47,803 nt of DNA. Source: Promethearchaeota archaeon (GTDB lineage: Archaea; Asgardarchaeota; Lokiarchaeia; Sigyniarchaeales; Promethearchaeaceae). A model generated the notes under the pieces. That model searched no databases, was not told the origin of the DNA, and saw only the letters and a list, made by a program, of their open reading frames with translations. The DNA lies in assembly GCA_004524545.1 (NCBI GenBank), contig SDNX01000008.1, positions 1 to 47,803 of the forward strand. Reading direction: 5' to 3'. A program made the translations under genes and the position numbers. Each line of letters starts with the position of its first letter. Position 1 is the first letter of the stretch. Positions 34,029 to 42,646 of the stretch are shown piece after piece.

Positions 34029-34074
34029 ATGATATTTGGATTGCTTCCATTTCCATAATAACATTTAGGAAACG

Positions 34075-34788
34075 ATGATGTCTTCTATAACGCGTATCAA
34101 AAAACACATTACTATTGAGGAATCAGATGTAACAATCATAACAGATTCTGAAAGATATGTGAAAATTGCAATTGAGATCTTGATCCAAGAAAGAAATCAT
34201 CTAAAGAAAGTGATAAAGGCAAATCCTATATTTCAAACCTCTTTCTCCCCCTTAGTTACCCAAGATACCTCAAAAATCATACTGAAGATGCAAACTGCTT
34301 CAGAAATGGCGCAAGTAGGACCAATGGCATCAGTGGCAGGAGTATTAGCTGATATAATGTGTGAGGGAATGATTTCTGAAGGTGCCCAAATTGCTGTAGT
34401 CGAAAATGGGGGAGAAATTATGATTCATTCAAAAGAAGATATCTTTATCGGATTATATTCTCACACTACTCAAGTAAAAGACACGATGGGGTTTATTTTC
34501 AAAGGAGGGACCACTCCGTTAGGGATTGGAACAAGTTCGGGCACATTTGGACATGCTATTAGCTTAGGCAAAGCAGATACGGTTACCATATTTGCACCCT
34601 CAGCGGGAGTTGCAGATGCTGTAGCAACAAAAATCGCTAATAGTATTTCTCGGGACGATAAGGGTTGTATTTTGCGCCCTGCACTCAAAATTTCCCAATC
34701 ATTAAACTTCATCCACGGTGTTTTTATCACATGTGGAGAAAAGGTTGCAAAAATAGGTAATATCCCCGAGATAATTTTTTCCCAGTAA
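34075..34788 (+). CDS. UPF0280 (ApbE-like) family protein
   Basis: 237 residues. Typical blocks: SEMAQVGPMASVAGVLAD, IAVVENGGEIMI, GTSSGTFGHAISLGKADTVTIFA and DAVATKIANSI. The family is structurally related to ApbE flavin transferases; its function in archaea is not settled. ATG 34075 or 34078, with TAGGA upstream. The gap to the divergent ggt start is only 46 bp, so the two promoters must overlap. Confidence 0.85.
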   Translation: MMSSITRIKKHITIEESDVTIITDSERYVKIAIEILIQERNHLKKVIKANPIFQTSFSPLVTQDTSKIILKMQTASEMAQVGPMASVAGVLADIMCEGMISEGAQIAVVENGGEIMIHSKEDIFIGLYSHTTQVKDTMGFIFKGGTTPLGIGTSSGTFGHAISLGKADTVTIFAPSAGVADAVATKIANSISRDDKGCILRPALKISQSLNFIHGVFITCGEKVAKIGNIPEIIFSQ

Positions 34789-34829
34789 AAAAATTATAAG
34801 GAGACATTATCCTTATTGTCAATAGTAAA

Positions 34830-35324
34830 ATGAGTATCAATTTTGAAAACATCGGAAAGCAAATTAAAGAGACTTTAAACACAGATGTAGCAATTATAGA
34901 CAAGTACGGTTTTATTCTATGCTCCAGTATCCCAGAATTCAAAAAAAACTCCGTACTTTCGACAACGTTACTGGATTTCATTAATGCTCGTTCGCGTGTG
35001 GCTTTGGAATTGAACTCACAAGAAATCAATTCGCTTGTGTTAACTATTTCAGGAACAAATTTTGTATTCACATATGGGGACCAAGTATTTATTATGACGA
35101 AAATCCCCGACCGCGTGAACCTATCGGAATTTCTCCCCAGCATTAATAGATTAGTCTCTATGTTAGGAAAGAATTCTTCTACTTTGGAAATTAAAGAATT
35201 TAAAGTATTTGATATTTCGGAAGAGTTGGTAAAAATCGAAAAAGACATTGAGATAGAAACAAGTCGAAATGAAGGAAAATATGCAATTTTCACAGATATA
35301 ATTAAATACATCAATAAATTGTGA
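34830..35324 (+). CDS. roadblock/longin-like small protein
   Basis: 164 residues. The sequence ILKTL-like helix, VAIIDKYGFILCSSI, VLTISGTNFVFTYGDQVFIMTKIPD and RLVSMLG gives the helix-beta-beta-helix-beta3 pattern of roadblock/LC7 domains, which serve as scaffolds and exchange factors for small GTPases. A helical tail follows (ISEELVKIEKDIEIETSRN). It stands 42 nt after the UPF0280 gene and 112 nt before the longin-like/GTPase fusion. Assignment is by pattern; it could be a GAF-like domain instead. Confidence 0.5.
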   Translation: MSINFENIGKQIKETLNTDVAIIDKYGFILCSSIPEFKKNSVLSTTLLDFINARSRVALELNSQEINSLVLTISGTNFVFTYGDQVFIMTKIPDRVNLSEFLPSINRLVSMLGKNSSTLEIKEFKVFDISEELVKIEKDIEIETSRNEGKYAIFTDIIKYINKL

Positions 35325-35436
35325 AATAGAAAATCTATATTTCCGTGAATTATTCCTCAAAACCTATTTACGAAAAAGAAAACTATCTTTTTGTTAGTAT
35401 TAGCAATAGTACCAGTCATTCAGTACCAATTAGTGC

Positions 35437-37146
35437 ATGGAGATTCTACAACATATGTTGCGAGCTGTGAAGATATTTATCCAAGGAGAGAAAATCTACG
35501 ACCAGAATTACGGTAAAAGCCTTGATGAGGACTCTTTTAATAGTGTTCTTCGAAACATAATGAAAGATGCATTCAAGTATCCCGTTGAAGATGTAAAATA
35601 TCACGATTTTTACAAATATAGGATTAGTTATTTACCAATTTCTAGTCAAGAAATTTTATTCTTATTCATTTCAGACTTATCTGATAAATTTGAGAGCATT
35701 GAAAAAGAAATCAAGAGATGTAAAAAGGAATTTATGTCAATGTTTTCAGGAATACTGGGACATAGCATTGATCCAAAGACCTTCTCAATTTTTGATCCTG
35801 CTGTCGAAACCATCCATAAAAATTTACGTCCAAAAATCAGCCTTGTAGGATTTAGTGGTGTAGGTAAAACAACAATAACCCGTTTGATTCGTGCGGAAGA
35901 AATACCAACGAAACATATCCCTACGATTACTGGAGATATCGCAACTATTAAAATCGGGAACCTGCACTTCCATCTATGGGATTTCGCAGGCCAAGAGCAA
36001 TTTTCATTCCTTTGGAACAATTTTGTGCACGGAAGCGATGCCGTCCTCATTATAACAGATTCTACGTTGGAAAACGTTGAAAAAAGTAAATATTTCATCG
36101 AACTGATAAAAAAAGAAGCTCCAAACGCACATCAAGCAGTTATAGGAAATAAACAAGACCTTCCCAATGCACTACCACTTGCAGACCTTGAACGAATATT
36201 GAATGTGAAGACTTACTCAATGGTCGCCACAGATCCCAATAATAGAGACAAAATGATTACAATTATTGCAGACATCCTTGAAATGTCATCAGAGGTATCC
36301 CCATTACTGAGACCCTTGATTGAGAGAGATAGGCAGGTGCTAGCTGCAGAAATGGCACTTGAAGAGGGAGACTTCCAGCAAGCTGTACAAATATTTATGG
36401 ACGTATCAGATTTATGCTTAACCCTTGGGGATGATGTAGTTTCTCAAGAATTTCAAGAAAAGGCAATGAAAATTAAAAATATATTAAAAACAGTCCAAGG
36501 AGAAGTTGCTCTTGATTTACCAGACCCCAAACCAAAACAATCTCCGCCTCCACCGTCCTCAAAACCTATTTCAGAATCTGAACAGCAAGAAACACCTCCC
36601 TTATCTCCACCTAAACCAACCGCTCCCCCTGCTACAATACCGATTCACCCCCCTGTACCACCACCATCTCCAACACCCAAAAATCCACAATCACCACCTT
36701 CTGAGAAGCAACCAGGAACTAATTTAGATCAATTAAACATACTGGTGAAGGGATTGAATTCTTCTTCTGCTACTCCAAAACCGAAGATTAAAAAACCTGT
36801 CGCTGTGCCACCTCCTCCACCTCAAATTGATCCTGTAGTAACCCCGCAACCTGCCCTTAATTCGCAAAAACCACCAGCACCACCTAATAATAAACCAGTT
36901 CCCCCACCACAACCCCCCCCTTCCACTTATCAAACTCCTGAATTGAACAACGAGGATCTTAAACGTGAAATTTTAGATTTAAAACTAAAATTGACGGATA
37001 TATCTAAACATATAATTGACTTGGATATGGAGAATATCATGGGATCTATCTCAAATGAGGAATTTGAGGAAAAACAGAAAAAATTACAAGCTCTCGAAAA
37101 AACGATAAAAGAAAAAATTACAGTTTTCGAACAGAAGCTGAAGTAA
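35437..37146 (+). CDS. longin-like + small GTPase + polyproline + coiled-coil fusion protein
   Basis: 569 residues in four parts. N-terminal ~1-110: longin/roadblock-like alpha/beta domain (MEILQHMLRAVKIFIQGEKIYD). ~129-285: Arf/Rab-like GTPase with intact GFSGVGKTT (P-loop from 138), LWDFAGQEQF and GNKQD; the switch Thr is in TITGD. ~290-355: helical segment (AAEMALEEGDFQQAVQIFMD, TPR-like). ~362-505: proline-rich region with many PPPP, PPxPPP and PPPQPPPP runs, typical ligands of profilin, SH3 or WW modules. ~510-569: coiled coil (LKREILDLKLKLTDISKHI). No TM or lipidation motif. The domain combination points to Asgard-type cytoskeleton or trafficking regulation. Confidence 0.85.
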   Translation: MEILQHMLRAVKIFIQGEKIYDQNYGKSLDEDSFNSVLRNIMKDAFKYPVEDVKYHDFYKYRISYLPISSQEILFLFISDLSDKFESIEKEIKRCKKEFMSMFSGILGHSIDPKTFSIFDPAVETIHKNLRPKISLVGFSGVGKTTITRLIRAEEIPTKHIPTITGDIATIKIGNLHFHLWDFAGQEQFSFLWNNFVHGSDAVLIITDSTLENVEKSKYFIELIKKEAPNAHQAVIGNKQDLPNALPLADLERILNVKTYSMVATDPNNRDKMITIIADILEMSSEVSPLLRPLIERDRQVLAAEMALEEGDFQQAVQIFMDVSDLCLTLGDDVVSQEFQEKAMKIKNILKTVQGEVALDLPDPKPKQSPPPPSSKPISESEQQETPPLSPPKPTAPPATIPIHPPVPPPSPTPKNPQSPPSEKQPGTNLDQLNILVKGLNSSSATPKPKIKKPVAVPPPPPQIDPVVTPQPALNSQKPPAPPNNKPVPPPQPPPSTYQTPELNNEDLKREILDLKLKLTDISKHIIDLDMENIMGSISNEEFEEKQKKLQALEKTIKEKITVFEQKLK

Positions 37147-37271
37147 TTCTCCTTTTTTCATCCTAAGCATATTTATGAAAATTCATTTAGGAAACGTTAG
37201 GTTGATCTTTCTTAAGTTTAATTGCAAGGTAGCAATATTGCAAATGTACAATTGAAACGGAGTGCGTTTAT

Positions 37272-38321
37272 ATGGGTGATAAGGATTTAGAGAAGGTTCT
37301 TGCAAATATTTCAGCAAGTGAAAAAGAAGCCGCAGTAAAAAAGAACCAAATGGACAGGTTGCGTGAGCACATTCAAAAGCAGAACCATATGATTGAGGAA
37401 CTGCAAGATATCATCAAAGATCAGAAGGATAAGATCGACCGGATGTTTGACGTACCTGCTGATGTGGAAGAGTTAAAACGGATGGTCTCTAAACAGCGTA
37501 CCGACTTAAAAGAAAAAGACCATGCGCTAGAAATGACTTATGGGCGAATTGCAGAACTGGAACAAGATCTAATTGGTAGCGAGAAGACTCAAGAGATTAT
37601 TAACAAGAAATTTGATGAATCCTTTACTCAAATGGGAGATATTCGAGCTGAGTTAACAACAAAACGATCTGAACTTCAATTAAAAGAAAATGAGATACAA
37701 GGTCTGAATATCCGAATTCAGGAATTAGAGAAAGTAATTACAGAAGATAAAAAAATTGTTGCGCGACTCCAAGATGAGGTTCGACAAAAGGATTTACTTT
37801 TGATTGAGGAAAAAGGAAAAATTGAGGCAGAGTTAAAACAACAAATATTTTCCGAACGTGATGACGCTTTTAATAAGATCAAAGATTTAGAAACTGCGCT
37901 TCTGGAAAAAGATATGAATACGAAAGAAGAATTAACTGACGCTCGTCGAAAATCTCATGCCTATGATGAACTAAAAAATAAATATGAAGATCTAATCAGG
38001 AAATTTGATAAAATAAGTACTGAATTAGATGAATCAGTGAAAAACTACGAAGATCTGATGTTTAACCAATCTTCCGTACAAGAGTTCAAAAAGAAAAGCG
38101 AACCAATTCTGAAAAATTTCGATAAATTACGAAAATTCATGGAGCGTGAGCCTATTTTCAAGATTTTCTTCATTGTTTTAGATATTGGCAATATGACAAT
38201 GGAAAATCTGGCCAAAGCTGTAGGAATCCCTTTGGTTACTTGCAAAAAACATGTTGATGAATATATAAAAGACAAAATCATGGAAATTGATGAATCTACA
38301 AAAAAGATCCACTTAGTATAA
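37272..38321 (+). CDS. long coiled-coil protein with C-terminal winged helix
   Basis: 349 residues. Residues ~1-270 form heptad-rich coiled coil (DRLREHIQKQNHMIEELQ, LKEKDHALEMTYGRIAELEQ, SELQLKENEIQGLNIRIQELE). The last ~70 residues look like a winged helix: FKIFFIVLDIGNMTMENLAKAV, VTCKKHVDEYIKDKIMEID. This arrangement is seen in archaeal proteins that organise complexes or bind DNA through the end domain. GGAG precedes ATG 37272. It lies downstream of the GTPase fusion in the same direction, with 125 nt between. Confidence 0.75.
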   Translation: MGDKDLEKVLANISASEKEAAVKKNQMDRLREHIQKQNHMIEELQDIIKDQKDKIDRMFDVPADVEELKRMVSKQRTDLKEKDHALEMTYGRIAELEQDLIGSEKTQEIINKKFDESFTQMGDIRAELTTKRSELQLKENEIQGLNIRIQELEKVITEDKKIVARLQDEVRQKDLLLIEEKGKIEAELKQQIFSERDDAFNKIKDLETALLEKDMNTKEELTDARRKSHAYDELKNKYEDLIRKFDKISTELDESVKNYEDLMFNQSSVQEFKKKSEPILKNFDKLRKFMEREPIFKIFFIVLDIGNMTMENLAKAVGIPLVTCKKHVDEYIKDKIMEIDESTKKIHLV

Positions 38322-38360
38322 TAGCATACTTTTAATTATTTATCTCCTTTTTTTTGTGCT

Positions 38361-38723
38361 ATGAGAATTGATGATACAAAATTTGGTTCTATCACAATTG
38401 ATGGGCAAGTTTATCCTCATGATGTGTATATTCTTCCTTCAGGTAAAATTGAGAAACGCAATAAAAAGGAGAGTCCTCGAATTGGAGGGCACCGCGCACT
38501 CGGTGTTCGAGAAATTCAATATGTACTATCATTTAAGCCAGAAATTTTACTGATTGGAAAAGGACAAACAGGAGTATTACCAATTCAAGCAGATGGGGAA
38601 GAGATACTGAATAGTGCAAATATTCCAATTATTATAGAAAAAACCCCAGAGCTAATCTTGAAATTCAACTCAATGGATTCTCAAAAGTTGAAGATAGGAG
38701 CGATATTTCATACCACATGTTAA
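38361..38723 (+). CDS. Mth938-like domain protein
   Basis: 120 residues, one domain of the Mth938/NDUFAF3 (DUF498) type: FGSITIDGQVYPHDVYILPSG, VREIQYVLSFKPEILLIGKGQTG, GVLPIQ, IIIEKTPELILKFN. In eukaryotes the mitochondrial relative (NDUFAF3) assists complex I assembly; the archaeal role is unknown. The ATG follows a T8 run by 7 nt, and a TATA-like CTTTTAATTATTTATC around 38329-38343 suggests a leaderless start. Confidence 0.85.
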   Translation: MRIDDTKFGSITIDGQVYPHDVYILPSGKIEKRNKKESPRIGGHRALGVREIQYVLSFKPEILLIGKGQTGVLPIQADGEEILNSANIPIIIEKTPELILKFNSMDSQKLKIGAIFHTTC

Positions 38724-38819
38724 TAGTTATAGGATAGATTGTTAGGTTACTTCCCACTTTCTAATATCATAGTATCTATTGTAATGGTGAAAAGGTGAAC
38801 AAAAATACCTCTAGGAATA

Positions 38820-39188
38820 ATGGTCTTACAGTGGGATAACGAGATCGGACCAATATTAATCTCGAGTTATCCAGAATCGCTAAAGATAACTAATAACTTG
38901 TTGACGCAGATCTATGGATCTCATCGTGGAGTCTCTTCCTCCTTAGAACCTGGGTTTTCTTCTTTGACATTGAAAAATAATAAAGTAGTATCATTTTTCT
39001 CAGGCTTGGGAGAGAAACATATTGAAGTAGAAAATTATATTGTTGCACTTCTATTACGTCGAGATGAGCGAATAAACAATTATCGAGAAATTCTCAACAA
39101 AATTGCAGCAAATATTCTAAGTAACATTGAAAATGATGAATATAAAAATCTGATACCGCAACTATATCAAGATTTGACAAGTGTCTGA
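38820..39188 (+). CDS. longin-like small protein
   Basis: 122 residues. VLQWDNEIGPILISSYPE at the N-terminus is the first beta hairpin of a longin-like domain (W-D-x-x-x-GP-I), then FSSLTLKNNKVVSFFSGLG and a long helix RRDERINNYREILNKIAANIL. AGGAAT precedes the ATG. It shares 8 bases with the downstream zinc-ribbon gene, so the two products are probably made together. It may regulate a nearby GTPase such as that at 35437. Confidence 0.55.
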   Translation: MVLQWDNEIGPILISSYPESLKITNNLLTQIYGSHRGVSSSLEPGFSSLTLKNNKVVSFFSGLGEKHIEVENYIVALLLRRDERINNYREILNKIAANILSNIENDEYKNLIPQLYQDLTSV

Positions 39189-39495
39189 TGAAAAATATAC
39201 CAAGGAGATAATGCTTATGGGATTACAAAAAGTCTGTCAGGTATGCTCGAAAACAAGTTTCCGACATGTAACTGACGAATGGATGAAACGTGCATTTAAA
39301 TTCGTAGAGAAAGGAACTTTGAATATGTGTGAGGGCTGCGGAGCAAAATACCTAGTATGCCCGAAATGTGGATCTCTTATGACCAGAATACATCCTGCTT
39401 TGGAGCAATGGGAAGTAGATGCTAAATGCCCCAATCCTGAATGTGACTATGAAGATCCAGAAATTAAAGCATGGGATGGGGTCAGCGCTAGATAA
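39181..39495 (+). CDS. double zinc-ribbon protein
   Basis: 104 residues, GTG start inside the end of the longin-like gene. Four Cys pairs: CQVC, CEGC, CPKC and CPNPEC, enough for two treble-clef or ribbon zinc sites. A helix (DEWMKRAFKFVEKG) separates the first pair. The C-terminal CPKCGSLMTRIHPALEQWEVDAKC pattern resembles zinc ribbons of transcription or ubiquitin-like machinery but no family was identified. A T-rich stretch (~39535) probably terminates the unit. Confidence 0.75.
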   Translation: MSDEKYTKEIMLMGLQKVCQVCSKTSFRHVTDEWMKRAFKFVEKGTLNMCEGCGAKYLVCPKCGSLMTRIHPALEQWEVDAKCPNPECDYEDPEIKAWDGVSAR

Positions 39496-39574
39496 TCTTT
39501 TGTATATAAATTGAACATCGCAGTTTAAACAACTCTTTTTTACTTATTTTGATTTTCATGAGAAAAAAAATGAA

Positions 39575-41005
39575 TTATGTGAATAGTTTTACGATTAGAT
39601 ATCCTACCCCAACCAGAATTACTACTCCTAAGCCGGGTAAAATGTAATATAGGAGGAGATCTGTCCATTCTACTGGAGTTTGCACTTCACTAACCTTGTT
39701 ATTAATCAAAATCCACCAATCTCTATTTCCGTCCACGTCTCCATCGTCTTGAGGCTTCGGGCAAGAAGCACGAGACCAATTTCCACTTGAGATAATCAAA
39801 GTTTCATTATCAATAATTGCATATTTACAATGCTGATATGTAAACTCACCCCCTGCTGCTGCCCACCTACCTAAAGCAGAATTTCCATTAACCCCAATTT
39901 CAGTTAGGTTGTATAAGGTATGTCGGTTATATTTTTTTTCATAAGATGAGAACTGATTTTGCTCCAATAGTAATCTTACATCCAATCCTGCTGCGATACA
40001 GTCTCGTAATGCTTCCAATAAATAGGGCGAGCTAAGTGTATAAACTGAGATAAAAATAGATTCTTGTGCATTTAATAGAGCATTTTCTAAGATTTCAAAG
40101 CAATTATCAGGGGAGACCATCACGTCTACATCAAATTGCCCTCTAAAAGTTGTTGGAGATGCAAACTCATTTGTTTGATAGTGTTGATTAAGAACAGAAT
40201 TCTCATTCGAACTACTCGGAATATAGGTATCGAAATGAATTAAATCATCGTAAATTTCGCTAGCAACCCAGTCGTAATCAAATATCATTTCATAGTAGTC
40301 TGCAACCATTGATGATTCTACAATTAGTCCCGCTTCTCTATTTGCTGTAATAGAGGTCGGGGACCAATTGATGCTAGATATCAACACACAATCATCGGAA
40401 ATCACTCCTTTGTTATGCATTGTGTCGAAATAATTTCCGTTTCCAGCATCCTGTACTGAAACTCGAACAGGAATCCCATAATTAGTCAAATTTTCTGCAG
40501 TCTCCCCAGATTCCAAATTGCCATCCCCTACAATTACTTTTACCTCTACTCCACGACCATGTGCATTAATAATTGCTTGGAGAATTTCGCTAATTTCGGG
40601 TTCATAATAGATATACATTTGTTCAATGTATAACTTAATTGTAGCATTATCAATTAATGAAATAAGCAAAGATTCTGAATTATCTGGAGAAAAGATGGGA
40701 GTGATACTCATTTCTTGTTGAATGTGTTCGGAAGCATAGGGAGTATACCCAGATCCATACCGTTCGTAGGATTGCTGTAACATGTCCTCTAAGGGATCAT
40801 AAATATAATCTTCTCCGAGATCCCAGTCAAATTCAAAGACTTTTCTAAAATAATTCACTAATTGATTAGTTGCACTCGTTTGTGCCGATATGGGAGAAGA
40901 TAGAGATTGGAGTTCAGGTGGAGAAAATATCAAGAAAAATGGTCCAAAGGCAATAAGCCAAAATAAAAGAAAAATTGATTTTTTTTTGTTCATTGAATTT
41001 ACCAT
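39575..41005 (-). CDS. exported, membrane-anchored phospholipase D-like protein
   Basis: 476 residues from ATG 41005 (40993 is an alternative); the remaining upstream frame is discarded because the signal sequence KKKSIFLLFWLIAFGPFFLIF begins here. Two HKD motifs are present, HNKGVISDDCVLISSINWSP and HCKYAIIDNETLIISSGNWS, giving the complete paired active site of PLD enzymes, plus a C-terminal TM helix (LLYYILPGLGVVILVGVGYLIV). The domain should face outside the cell. Such enzymes cut phosphodiesters in lipids or nucleic acids; the target is unknown. Confidence 0.85.
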   Translation of the reverse strand: MVNSMNKKKSIFLLFWLIAFGPFFLIFSPPELQSLSSPISAQTSATNQLVNYFRKVFEFDWDLGEDYIYDPLEDMLQQSYERYGSGYTPYASEHIQQEMSITPIFSPDNSESLLISLIDNATIKLYIEQMYIYYEPEISEILQAIINAHGRGVEVKVIVGDGNLESGETAENLTNYGIPVRVSVQDAGNGNYFDTMHNKGVISDDCVLISSINWSPTSITANREAGLIVESSMVADYYEMIFDYDWVASEIYDDLIHFDTYIPSSSNENSVLNQHYQTNEFASPTTFRGQFDVDVMVSPDNCFEILENALLNAQESIFISVYTLSSPYLLEALRDCIAAGLDVRLLLEQNQFSSYEKKYNRHTLYNLTEIGVNGNSALGRWAAAGGEFTYQHCKYAIIDNETLIISSGNWSRASCPKPQDDGDVDGNRDWWILINNKVSEVQTPVEWTDLLLYYILPGLGVVILVGVGYLIVKLFT

Positions 41006-41146
41006 TTTTGTCGGTTTAATTGGCGGGTAGAAATTAAACACTATCAGACTCTCTGGATAAATTAAATGCAACTATCATATTAAAATTAATGGTTTGTAAT
41101 GGACTCTTAAGTAATTTTAATAAAGATGTGCACCAGATATTAGACT

Positions 41147-41641
41147 GTGAAAATCGAAATGGATGATGAATTCGAATTACGAATGGTACTCTTGGATGAT
41201 AAGGGAGAAATTGAAAAATTAACCAGAAATTTAATAAAAGAGAAGGAAAAGGATGAGCCATTTGATGAAAAACGGTTCGACTGGGGAATTATGCGAAGAA
41301 TTTTTGACCCTCTACAGAGAAGAGGAACATATGTTGCCGTAGACAAAAAAACTGGGAAATTAGCTGGAATGATATTCAGTGAATTGCGTGTTGACCCCTT
41401 CGGAACCTCAGAAGCATACATCAAACAAATTCATGTGGATAAAGAATATCGAGGAAAATCACTAGGAAAACGATTGTTAACTATAGCATTGGAGTCATTA
41501 AAGAAATCCAATATACGCGTTGTAAAAGTGAATTTACCCCAAGATCCTGCTTTGCATGATAAAATAAATGATGAATTTCAATTTGATGATTTCAAATTCC
41601 ACCCAACTTATACAGTTATGGAATTAAAATTTGATGATTAA
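41147..41641 (+). CDS. GNAT family N-acetyltransferase
   Basis: 164 residues. GTG 41147 lies ~25 nt after a TATA-like TTTTAATAAAG; the ATG at 41159 is an alternative. GNAT features: GTYVAVDKKTGKLAGMIFSEL, YIKQIHVDKEYRGKSLGKRLL (acetyl-CoA loop R-G-K-S-x-G-K), VVKVNLPQDPALHDKINDEF, TYTVMELKF. RimI-like architecture; substrate unknown. It is 14 nt before the RFC small-subunit gene and probably starts the replication operon. Confidence 0.85.
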   Translation: MKIEMDDEFELRMVLLDDKGEIEKLTRNLIKEKEKDEPFDEKRFDWGIMRRIFDPLQRRGTYVAVDKKTGKLAGMIFSELRVDPFGTSEAYIKQIHVDKEYRGKSLGKRLLTIALESLKKSNIRVVKVNLPQDPALHDKINDEFQFDDFKFHPTYTVMELKFDD

Positions 41642-41655
41642 CGGAATGAAACTAC

Positions 41656-42639
41656 GTGTTTATTCGAGCTAGGGAGCATTCTGATACTGTGCCGTGGGTA
41701 GAAAAATATCGCCCATCCAGCCTTAAGGAAATACAAGGCCAAGGTTGGATCGTGACAGCACTTCAGAATTTTGCTGAGAAAAAGAAAATCCCTCATATGA
41801 TTTTTTCGGGACCTGCGGGAACAGGAAAAACTTCGTGTGCAGTTGCATTTGTGAATGATATTTTTGGGGGCAAACTTTCTTCCGATTCGATTCTCGAATT
41901 AAATGCAAGTGATAGTGTTCGAATGGATACTGTCCGAAATGAGATTAAAGCGTTTTCTTCATCAAAAAGCATCATTAGTGATTCAGATGCCTTAAAATTC
42001 ATAATACTGGATGAAGCAGATAACATACCCAAAGATCCACAACATGCATTAAGAAGAATTATTGAAAAATCTCCTCCAAATGTAAGATTTATTCTGATGT
42101 GCAATTATGAGAATCAGCTAATTGACCCCATTCTTTCTAGATGTGCTCTATTCCGATTTATATTACTACCAAAAACCACCATTTTGGAAAAACTAAAAAA
42201 AATCGCAAAGAAAGAGAAGTTAAAGTTACCCGATAACACCTTCGAAGTATTATATCTTATCAGCAAAGGGGATCTACGTAAAGCGATCAATTTTCTTCAG
42301 ATATTTTCCCAAATAGAAACGGATGATTTATCCGGATTATATCAGATTGCTGGATATGTAAGCCCCACAGTTTTCTTGGAATTCATCAAATCAATCAAAA
42401 AATCAGATTTTAACCATAGTGTGCAAATTTTTTCTCAAGATCCATTCTTTGCCGGGAGGAATTTCTTATATCAGCTTTTAGACTGGGTGCTCTCAGAACC
42501 ATCATTATCAGAAAAGATCCTACCGAACATTCTGGAGGGGATTGCTGAAATAGATTTCCGGCTAACTATGGGATCGGATAGAGATTTACAACTTGAATCT
42601 CTTGTAGCATTGCTATGTGAGGTCGTAAAGGAGTCATGA
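41656..42639 (+). CDS. rfcS: replication factor C small subunit (active)
   Basis: 327 residues. Clamp-loader AAA+ features: PWVEKYRPSSLKEIQGQ, Walker A GPAGTGKTS, ELNASDSVRMDTVRNEI, Walker B IILDEADNI, sensor 1 MCNYE, arginine-finger LSRCALFRF, sensor 2 GDLRKAINFLQ and a C-terminal collar domain. It loads the PCNA ring onto primer-template DNA with the large subunit. GTG start without a clear ribosome binding site. Followed at 7 nt by a second, divergent small subunit. Confidence 0.93.
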   Translation: MFIRAREHSDTVPWVEKYRPSSLKEIQGQGWIVTALQNFAEKKKIPHMIFSGPAGTGKTSCAVAFVNDIFGGKLSSDSILELNASDSVRMDTVRNEIKAFSSSKSIISDSDALKFIILDEADNIPKDPQHALRRIIEKSPPNVRFILMCNYENQLIDPILSRCALFRFILLPKTTILEKLKKIAKKEKLKLPDNTFEVLYLISKGDLRKAINFLQIFSQIETDDLSGLYQIAGYVSPTVFLEFIKSIKKSDFNHSVQIFSQDPFFAGRNFLYQLLDWVLSEPSLSEKILPNILEGIAEIDFRLTMGSDRDLQLESLVALLCEVVKES

Positions 42640-42646
42640 TGAAAAA

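Noticed and set aside
35646-36098. Minus-strand open frame in the GTPase gene
   Set aside because: Shadow of the GTPase domain; no start context and no family resemblance.
36506-36933. Frames overlapping the polyproline stretch on both strands
   Set aside because: Low-complexity shadows of the proline codons of the GTPase fusion.
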